Origin: Tritrichomonas musculus
Taxonomy: Eukaryota > Parabasalia > Tritrichomonadida > Tritrichomonadidae
Assembly: GCA_039105265.1 (NCBI GenBank)
Contig: JAPFFF010000034.1
Coordinates: 558,001 to 622,000, forward strand
Direction: 5' to 3'
DNA length: 64,000 bases
Of this stretch, positions 20,771-28,349 are shown in pieces; position 1 is the first letter of the stretch; each line of letters opens with the position of its first letter. The position numbers and the translations under genes are program-made. The notes below the pieces were generated by a model that was not told the DNA's origin, searched no databases, and saw only the letters and a list, made by a program, of their open reading frames with translations.

Positions 20771-21793
20771 ATGAATTCTGGTTTACCACAAGGTCCACAG
20801 AAATTTATGATTATAATATCATCGATAGGTTTTATTTTTACAGATTATTCTCTATTTATATCAGCTCTATTATATTTTGTTTGGGGAGGAAGATATGATA
20901 GTTTTGTAATGGCTCTTATATTAATAGTATTTTTGTCTCTACAGATAATTGTATCAATTGTTTACATGATAATTGGGTTCACATGTTGGAAAGGACAATT
21001 TCTTGAGAAAATGTTCAAAAGTTATTTAAATAGATTTTTCTATTATTCAGATTTAATAATTACTCATATTCCAATAATAGTCGTTGGAATGATGTTTCTC
21101 ACTCTACCTGATTATGAACCAAAATTGAAAACGTTGAAATATGTAATTTTATCATTTTCAATATTAGAGAGTGTTTTCTTCATTATTTTAATAATTTCTC
21201 TTATAATCTCATGTATAAAACAGTCAGATAAGGAAACATTTGATAATTCAGAGATTGAAGATACAAATCAAAGCTTTTTCCAAAACCCACAGAAAACAAT
21301 CATGCAAATTTCATTAATTACCTTATTTTCATTTACATTTATCGAGCTTATTATATCGATTGTTATGTTTCTAGGTGATCATAAGAAAGCATTTTCAATT
21401 GAAATGATAAATGCATTCTTAAGCGGCATTGTTCTTGTATTTTTACTCGTTTTATTAATTATTTCCCAAACCTGCTGGAAAGGAACATTTTTGATCAAGT
21501 TAGTTGAAAATAAGATTAGAAGATTAATTGGCTTTTTGCTTGGATTCCTGTTTTATATCGGATACATAACATTTGAAATAATACAATTCGTCTTTGCCCA
21601 GACACATCAGAGTGGCAAAAGCAGACCCCTCTACACTTTTGAAATAAGTATAGCATTGATCTGTCCTTTGGTTCAATTTATTTCTATGATCGTTTTCACA
21701 GTTGGCTTCTGTATTGCTCATAGAAGCAAGAAAAAATATGATTTACACTCATCATCATTAATTAATAATATTAATGAAAATATGGATAAGTAA
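20771..21793 (+). CDS. Multi-pass membrane protein with internal duplication
   Basis: 340 residues with about eight hydrophobic segments and a short polar cytosolic-type tail (HRSKKKYD onward). The two halves look like an ancient duplication: each has a helix ending in FTCWKGQFLEKM or QTCWKGTFLIKL (a CWKG motif), followed by a basic stretch and another pair of helices. A charged linker (about 150-178) joins them. No signal peptide is evident beyond the first helix. Stop TAA is followed by A (TAAA). Family not recognised; transporter, channel or structural roles are all possible. Confidence 0.75.
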   Translation: MNSGLPQGPQKFMIIISSIGFIFTDYSLFISALLYFVWGGRYDSFVMALILIVFLSLQIIVSIVYMIIGFTCWKGQFLEKMFKSYLNRFFYYSDLIITHIPIIVVGMMFLTLPDYEPKLKTLKYVILSFSILESVFFIILIISLIISCIKQSDKETFDNSEIEDTNQSFFQNPQKTIMQISLITLFSFTFIELIISIVMFLGDHKKAFSIEMINAFLSGIVLVFLLVLLIISQTCWKGTFLIKLVENKIRRLIGFLLGFLFYIGYITFEIIQFVFAQTHQSGKSRPLYTFEISIALICPLVQFISMIVFTVGFCIAHRSKKKYDLHSSSLINNINENMDK

Positions 21794-22105
21794 ATAAATT
21801 CTAATTGTTTTATATTAAAGATCTATTCCCGAAAAAATTTAGCCCTGCACTGGCGGGATATTGGGATATGGCGGTTATGACGATCAAATAAGGCCATTTT
21901 TTTTTTTTTGTTTAATTAATATATATTATTTAGTATAAAATTTTTCAAAGTTCGATATTGCACTGATTTAAATCTTTTAAAAAATAGTCCTTATGATATA
22001 TTTTGTATCCAATAATAATAATAATTAATCAGCTCAAAATAATATTATGTTAACTTTTATCTGGAAATATCATAAATATTATTTTATTTTTTCTGTTAAA
22101 TTAAA
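21794..22105. other. Intergenic with a small GC-rich islet
   Basis: Mostly AT-rich, but 21840-21895 is unusually GC-rich for this genome (CCCTGCACTGGCGGGATATT and following) and ends in a run of more than ten T. It might be a small Pol III transcript or the scar of an insertion. No tRNA fold found. Confidence 0.3.
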
Positions 22106-23716
22106 TGTCATAACAGCGCAGAAAACAACGCCAAAGGATGCAACTGCGAACCACAATTTCGTAGAATAAAGTAAGCTTTCTTTATTCTTATAATTAAAGA
22201 CTTGTTTGCTCAAATCAGCCTTAATCAACTTATTATTAAATGCTTGCTTTGAATTCGATGAAAACATGCAATTATCAATAAGAAGGCTAGATTTATCATT
22301 TCGAGCCATTTGTGCATCAATGTGGTAAGAATTCTTAGCAAGTTGACCGATGAATGAACAATTTTTCACTTCCGTTTTAATTGATTCTTTTCCTTGAACG
22401 TAAAACAATGAACAATGTGAACTTTTTTCGATGATGAATTTACAACCAGAAATTGTGAATGATTTTTGAATACTTCGTTTGATTTGTTTAGTATTCAATA
22501 TTCTCAAATCATTTCCATTGTTTTTCGGTTTTTCATCAAAGTTGTCAGTGATTTTAATGACTCCTCCTGGACCGTGATTATTATTAAAGCTGCATTCTGT
22601 CATAACACCTTTCGCAACCGTTAAATATACACCACTTCCACCAAAGAAGACATTTGAATTACTAACTTGTTCATAAACTGTGTTATCATTAAATGCGCAT
22701 CCTTTGATTGAAACGATGTTTGAAACACTCTTGATATACATGTAAAGACCTGCACCGAATGCTGCCTTACATGAATCGATTTTGAGTTTTGAAAGGGATG
22801 CATGATTGTACATATCAAGATCGTTATATATGTAAATACCGCCTCCGCCAGCTGTTTTTGATTCACAATTAGAAATTGTTGCATCATTGAATGTAATACC
22901 TGTATTGAATAGATAAATGGCTCCACCGTTATCTTCATGAACACATTTGTTAAATGTTGTTTGTGTGACCACAACATGTTCATAACTTTCTTCTTTATTC
23001 GAATTATGACATCCCTTATCAATTGGACATTTGTTATCATCAAAAATAAAATCTGGTCGAGGTGGACATTCATTTTGAAATCCGATTTTGATTCTTTCAT
23101 ATAAAGCTTTGTTTTCTTTATTACAAAGAAAATCGTTAGATGGTAAAAGACAGTTAACTTGACATGACAAATTTCCTGTATTAACGGCACCTGTTGAAGA
23201 GAACAAAACTAATTTAGAATTTGGATCAATTTTAACTTCATTGTAATTGAAATAAAAGTCTGATTTATCGTTCCATTGGAAGAAAATCATTTCATTATTA
23301 CCTTTGTTTTGTGTAAATTTACAATGCTCAAAAATCAATGGGTTTTCTGTATCAAATTCTTCATTGACTTCAAAATAAATGATGCAACCTCTTGAATCTG
23401 CGATGTTGTCAAGAAATGTGCAATTTGAAATGGTCGCAAAAGTGGCAAGAAAATGAACAGCACCACCGTCTGATTTTGCATGATTGTTTGTGAATGTGCA
23501 GTTTGAAATTTGAATGAATCTTGTACTTTTTTGTGCTGATATTGTGATTGCACCTCCACTTAAACCTATGCATTCATCAAATGTGCAGTTGTCAATAATG
23601 CAGTTCCCTTCTGGCGTTTGGTTTGCATTTGTTAGTAGTGAAATCGCACCCCCATCTGTTCTTTCACTTCCAATTGAATGGAAAACGCAGTTATATAAAC
23701 GAACAAGGCAGAACAT
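22079..23716 (-). CDS. Pmp-like surface protein, truncated inverted copy
   Basis: 545 residues counted from an internal Met. The frame is open further upstream to a TAA at 23975-23977 and there codes for the same sequence as the intact gene at 24498, preceded by a hydrophobic leader-like stretch (KKFILKFFIVILIS) with no ATG. Contains Pmp-type repeats (GGAI and FxxN) typical of parallel beta-helix surface proteins and one membrane segment near the end. The cytosolic tail differs and is only about 8 residues (FNLTEKIK). Lacks the first third of the partner gene. Probably a non-functional or start-less duplicate. Confidence 0.6.
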   Translation of the reverse strand: MFCLVRLYNCVFHSIGSERTDGGAISLLTNANQTPEGNCIIDNCTFDECIGLSGGAITISAQKSTRFIQISNCTFTNNHAKSDGGAVHFLATFATISNCTFLDNIADSRGCIIYFEVNEEFDTENPLIFEHCKFTQNKGNNEMIFFQWNDKSDFYFNYNEVKIDPNSKLVLFSSTGAVNTGNLSCQVNCLLPSNDFLCNKENKALYERIKIGFQNECPPRPDFIFDDNKCPIDKGCHNSNKEESYEHVVVTQTTFNKCVHEDNGGAIYLFNTGITFNDATISNCESKTAGGGGIYIYNDLDMYNHASLSKLKIDSCKAAFGAGLYMYIKSVSNIVSIKGCAFNDNTVYEQVSNSNVFFGGSGVYLTVAKGVMTECSFNNNHGPGGVIKITDNFDEKPKNNGNDLRILNTKQIKRSIQKSFTISGCKFIIEKSSHCSLFYVQGKESIKTEVKNCSFIGQLAKNSYHIDAQMARNDKSSLLIDNCMFSSNSKQAFNNKLIKADLSKQVFNYKNKESLLYSTKLWFAVASFGVVFCAVMTFNLTEKIK

Positions 23717-23942
23717 GGCATTAACTTGGAACTTGGATTCAAAATCACAAGCATATAAAATTGTATTTTCTGGATGTGAAAAATCTTTTTTTATATCATG
23801 TGAATTTTCTGGTTTTGGTGGACAACTTGAGCTACCAGAATCAGGACCAAATTTTTCATCTGTTTTTTCAAAGAAAGCTGCAATTTCACTGCAAAATCCA
23901 GCACCTGAAGATTCGCAAATAGACTGTTTATCTGATATTAAA
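22106..23942 (-). repeat. 1837-bp inverted repeat, left arm
   Basis: Reverse complement of 25268-27104, equal in length with no indel and only a handful of base differences (for example three amino acid changes Asn/Thr, Ala/Ser, Ala/Ser). Sequence diverges abruptly at both edges. The spacer is 1325 bp. Confidence 0.85.
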
Positions 23943-24171
23943 ATAACAATAAAAAATTTTAAAATAAATTTTTTTTAATTTATTAATAAATCGTTAAGCA
24001 AAACATAGACAATATAATACAAAAAATCAAATATAAAATATTATAATTAAACTAATATAATGAAATAATATTTATGGAAATAGATATTCGTATTTAAATC
24101 ATTTGAATATTAATTTTTTTTTTTTTTTTTTTCTATTGGGTTAATTTTATACAATAGAATAAAAATGAATC

Positions 24172-24489
24172 AGAGTGAGGAGAATAATATGTAAACGGGA
24201 GAATAATATGTAAACGCTTCTGAAAAAGTTTAAAAATGAAAGAGAAAAGCATTATCCGCTTTCTTTTAGTTAGTTTTATTATTATACATTATCAATTTAA
24301 TTTGAATCACTATATAATAAATTACAAAAAACAAAATTTAATAAAGATAATTTAGAGTTTTTTTATCAATTTTTTTCAAATAAATTATTTATTATTTCTA
24401 TTAATTAATTCAAAAAAATTGTATATCTTAAACTTTTTCTGTAGCGTTTACATATTATTCTCCCGTTTACATATAATTCTCCTCACTCT
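24172..24489. mobile_element. 318-bp MITE with 62-bp terminal inverted repeats
   Basis: Left arm 24172-24233 begins AGAGTGAGGAGAATAATATG; right arm 24428-24489 is its reverse complement with about three mismatches. Each arm contains a direct repeat of GAGAATAATATGTAAACG. The core of about 190 bp is AT-rich and non-coding. No exact target duplication was found. The right arm carries the Inr of the next gene. Confidence 0.6.
24483..24487 (+). promoter_or_regulatory. Trichomonad initiator (Inr) TCACT inside MITE end
   Basis: Matches TCA+1 Py (T/A); A 24485 is 13 nt upstream of the ATG at 24498. It lies within the right terminal inverted repeat of the MITE, so the element appears to supply the core promoter. 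Confidence 0.55.
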
Positions 24490-24497
24490 ATTTAAAA

Positions 24498-27209
24498 ATG
24501 TTCTTATTATTGGTACTTGCAATTTTTTTGCGACAAAATAACAAATTTGATAGGAAGATCCAAAATTATGATGAATCTGATGTTTCTTGTGAAGAAAAAC
24601 AAGATGGAGCTATTGATCTTCCTACGACTACAAATGGAGAAAGTAAAAAAATTTTCTATGGATGCAATAAAGAACTTAAAGAAAAAGTTTTCTCCAATAA
24701 TTGCCTGTTATATCTTTATTCGTGCCGGTTTCAATCAATTGTAACAACAGAAAATAAAGGTGGTGCAATTTTTATAATTATTCCGATGAGTGGTTCTATA
24801 TCAGGAAGTCTTCTCGATATTAATAATTGTCTGTTTGATTCATGTGAATCTCCAACTGGAGGAGCAATATATTGTACAATAAATGCTAATCCAAAAATAA
24901 TAAAAATAACAAATTGCAAATTTCAAAACAACAAAGCAGAAGCTCAAGGAGGAGGGATTTATTTCTTTGGTTTCAATGGTACAATTGGAAATTGTACCTT
25001 TATCAATAATATTGTAAAAGATAATACTGGTGATGATTTTTATTATAATTCAAAAGACAAAAATGGCAAAAAAGAATGCCCTTTTATAATAGAATACTGT
25101 AGATTTGAAAGAAGTACTGAAACAGCCAGACCAATCATATATCTTGCTAATCAAAGAGGATCAGATTTTTGTTTTTATTATAATACAATCTTAATTTCAG
25201 CAGATTCAAAATCTTTCTTATTTAATCCTTCACCATTGGACGTATCTGAATTTGACATGAAATCCAATTTAATATCAGATAAACAGTCTATTTGCGAATC
25301 TTCAGGTGCTGGATTTTGCAGTGAAATTGCAGCTTTCTTTGAAAAAACAGATGAAAAATTTGGTCCTGATTCTGGTAGCTCAAGTTGTCCACCAAAACCA
25401 GAAAATTCACATGATATAAAAAAAGATTTTTCACATCCAGAAAATACAATTTTATATGCTTGTGATTTTGAATCCAAGTTCCAAGTTAATGCCATGTTCT
25501 GCCTTGTTCGTTTATATAACTGCGTTTTCCATTCAATTGGAAGTGAAAGAACAGATGGGGGTGCGATTTCACTACTAACAAATGCAAACCAAACGCCAGA
25601 AGGGAACTGCATTATTGACAACTGCACATTTGATGAATGCATAGGTTTAAGTGGAGGTGCAATCACAATATCAGCACAAAAAAGTACAAGATTCATTCAA
25701 ATTTCAAACTGCACATTCACAAACAATCATGCAAAATCAGACGGTGGTGCTGTTCATTTTCTTGCCACTTTTGCGACCATTTCAAATTGCACATTTCTTG
25801 ACAACATCGCAGATTCAAGAGGTTGCATCATTTATTTTGAAGTCAATGAAGAATTTGATACAGAAAACCCATTGATTTTTGAGCATTGTAAATTTACACA
25901 AAACAAAGGTAATAATGAAATGATTTTCTTCCAATGGAACGATAAATCAGACTTTTATTTCAATTACAATGAAGTTAAAATTGATCCAAATTCTAAATTA
26001 GTTTTGTTCTCTTCAACAGGTGCCGTTAATACAGGAAATTTGTCATGTCAAGTTAACTGTCTTTTACCATCTAACGATTTTCTTTGTAATAAAGAAAACA
26101 AAGCTTTATATGAAAGAATCAAAATCGGATTTCAAAATGAATGTCCACCTCGACCAGATTTTATTTTTGATGATACAAAATGTCCAATTGATAAGGGATG
26201 TCATAATTCGAATAAAGAAGAAAGTTATGAACATGTTGTGGTCACACAAACAACATTTAACAAATGTGTTCATGAAGATAATGGCGGAGCCATTTATCTA
26301 TTCAATACAGGTATTACATTCAATGATGCAACAATTTCTAATTGTGAATCAAAAACAGCTGGCGGAGGCGGTATTTACATATATAACGATCTTGATATGT
26401 ACAATCATGCATCCCTTTCAAAACTCAAAATCGATTCATGTAAGGCAGCATTCGGTGCAGGTCTTTACATGTATATCAAGAGTGTTTCAAACATCGTTTC
26501 AATCAAAGGATGCTCATTTAATGATAACACAGTTTATGAACAAGTTAGTAATTCAAATGTCTTCTTTGGTGGAAGTGGTGTATATTTAACGGTTGCGAAA
26601 GGTGTTATGACAGAATGCAGCTTTAATAATAATCACGGTCCAGGAGGAGTCATTAAAATCACTGACAACTTTGATGAAAAACCGAAAAACAATGGAAATG
26701 ATTTGAGAATATTGAATACTAAACAAATCAAACGAAGTATTCAAAAATCATTCACAATTTCTGGTTGTAAATTCATCATCGAAAAAAGTTCACATTGTTC
26801 ATTGTTTTACGTTCAAGGAAAAGAATCAATTAAAACGGAAGTGAAAAATTGTTCATTCATCGGTCAACTTGCTAAGAATTCTTACCACATTGATTCACAA
26901 ATGGCTCGAAATGATAAATCTAGCCTTCTTATTGATAATTGCATGTTTTCATCGAATTCAAAGCAAGCATTTAATAATAAGTTGATTAAGGCTGATTTGA
27001 GCAAACAAGTCTTTAATTATAAGAATAAAGAAAGCTTACTTTATTCTACGAAATTGTGGTTCGCAGTTGCATCCTTTGGCGTTGTTTTCTGCGCTGTTAT
27101 GACAGCTTTCATTGTGAACAAGAAAAATAACGAAATAAGTGATAATGAAAAAACTGAAGAAACTCATGAAATTTTAACAATATCACTTGATAATGAAAGC
27201 AAATTATGA
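24498..27209 (+). CDS. Pmp-like (chlamydial polymorphic membrane protein-like) surface protein
   Basis: 903 residues, type I membrane protein. A hydrophobic start (MFLLLVLAIFL) acts as signal peptide. The long ectodomain has many GGAI/GGGI and FxxN motifs with Cys-containing strands (NCTFTNN, NCTFLDN), the hallmark of Pmp-type parallel beta helices, in about two tandem halves. One membrane segment (about 852-873, LWFAVASFGVVFCAV and following) and a 30-residue charged cytosolic tail follow. Residues from about 258 to just after the membrane segment are duplicated in inverted orientation at 22106-23942. Pmp-like proteins are a known surface family in Trichomonas and adhesion is a proposed role; the ligand is unknown. 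Confidence 0.88.
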   Translation: MFLLLVLAIFLRQNNKFDRKIQNYDESDVSCEEKQDGAIDLPTTTNGESKKIFYGCNKELKEKVFSNNCLLYLYSCRFQSIVTTENKGGAIFIIIPMSGSISGSLLDINNCLFDSCESPTGGAIYCTINANPKIIKITNCKFQNNKAEAQGGGIYFFGFNGTIGNCTFINNIVKDNTGDDFYYNSKDKNGKKECPFIIEYCRFERSTETARPIIYLANQRGSDFCFYYNTILISADSKSFLFNPSPLDVSEFDMKSNLISDKQSICESSGAGFCSEIAAFFEKTDEKFGPDSGSSSCPPKPENSHDIKKDFSHPENTILYACDFESKFQVNAMFCLVRLYNCVFHSIGSERTDGGAISLLTNANQTPEGNCIIDNCTFDECIGLSGGAITISAQKSTRFIQISNCTFTNNHAKSDGGAVHFLATFATISNCTFLDNIADSRGCIIYFEVNEEFDTENPLIFEHCKFTQNKGNNEMIFFQWNDKSDFYFNYNEVKIDPNSKLVLFSSTGAVNTGNLSCQVNCLLPSNDFLCNKENKALYERIKIGFQNECPPRPDFIFDDTKCPIDKGCHNSNKEESYEHVVVTQTTFNKCVHEDNGGAIYLFNTGITFNDATISNCESKTAGGGGIYIYNDLDMYNHASLSKLKIDSCKAAFGAGLYMYIKSVSNIVSIKGCSFNDNTVYEQVSNSNVFFGGSGVYLTVAKGVMTECSFNNNHGPGGVIKITDNFDEKPKNNGNDLRILNTKQIKRSIQKSFTISGCKFIIEKSSHCSLFYVQGKESIKTEVKNCSFIGQLAKNSYHIDSQMARNDKSSLLIDNCMFSSNSKQAFNNKLIKADLSKQVFNYKNKESLLYSTKLWFAVASFGVVFCAVMTAFIVNKKNNEISDNEKTEETHEILTISLDNESKL
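25268..27104 (+). repeat. 1837-bp inverted repeat, right arm
   Basis: Partner of 22106-23942. The arm starts inside the Pmp-like coding sequence and ends just after its membrane segment, so the tail and signal peptide lie outside the duplicated part. Confidence 0.85.
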
Positions 27210-28349
27210 AAAAAAAGTTATTGAAAATTGATCAATCTTTTTTTTTTCCTTTTAATCTTTTTTATATAAAAAAGATGATTTAAATTATTATTTTTGATTT
27301 TTGATTTTAATTTGAGAAAAACCACTAACTTAAGAGTATAGTTTAAAAAAGGTAGTACAACTATCCCTTTCGGCCGTATGCCGTAATTGAAGATTTTTTT
27401 ATGTAAAGTATTCAAAAAGTTGCACTTTTGCCGTGTGCCGTAGAAATTTTGTAAAATAAACTATTCAATGAACGACCAAATAGCCGTATTTTACAAAACC
27501 GCCGAAGGGCTAAGTACAACTGAATTTTTACAGTAAAACTCAATAATTGGTTTGTTTAAACTAATTATATTATAATATTATAATATTAATCTGTTTTATA
27601 AATATTTGCATCGTACAAAATTCAAATTAAAATAAAAACTAAAAGGATATAAGTATATATAAAATTTCCTTCAGAAAACAAATTTGAGTATTTTATCTCA
27701 ATTTATTTAAATTATTTTTGATAAGAATTTTGTAACTCTTTATAAAAAATTTAGAATAGCAATAACTTTTTATATAATTTATTCTAATCATTAATTATTA
27801 TTCAAAATTCAAGTAACTAAAGCAAGACCCAATAATTTTTCTGCTAAATCAAAACAAAAATCATTTAAGTGTTAAAAAATCCGTCTTTAACTCTTTTACA
27901 ATCAAGAATATTCTCAATATTCAACGCAAAGCCAAGAATTGATCTGAATTATATATTAAATTTTGCTCATTCTGAAATAAATATATGTTCTTTTAGAAAT
28001 GCTTTTCTCAGGCTTATTTTATGTAATTTAAATTCAATTTTTTTTTTCTTTTCAAAAAGTTCATTCCCCATCTTTTTAGAAATTCCCACCCCAGGATGCA
28101 ATTTTTTTTTTCGGGAAGAGATCTTTAGAAATTTGAGATCCAAGAAAAAAATTGGGTCTCTGAAATCTGAAAACTGCAAATCTAAAGAACAATATAATTT
28201 TAATAATTCATGAATCCAAGTGAATCCGCACAAATTGAATTATTTATTTTATGGTTACAAACCAAACGAAATAGTTACTAAAAAATACTTTTTTATTATA
28301 AATAACAAAAAAACATTAAAAAAAAGATAAACGATAAAAAAAAGAACAA
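27210..28349. other. Intergenic with GC-rich structured segment
   Basis: 27335-27535 contains several GCCGT-type motifs (TTTCGGCCGTATGCCGTAAT, TTTGCCGTGTGCCGTAG, AAACCGCCGAAGGGCT) and imperfectly mirrored ends around GTAC (AGTACAACTATCCCTTTCGG against CCGAAGGGCTAAGTACAAC). It stands out from the AT-rich surroundings. Could be a degraded MITE or a structured RNA. The rest is AT-rich; short frames around 27870-28230 are not convincing. Confidence 0.4.

Noticed and set aside
23514-23978. Plus-strand frame opposite the inverted Pmp copy, and its mirror at 25178-25696
   Set aside because: Identical shadows created by the inverted repeat.
27869-28233. Frames on both strands between the Pmp-like and HECT genes
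   Set aside because: Overlapping frames on opposite strands with Lys/Phe/Ile bias; neither has recognisable features.
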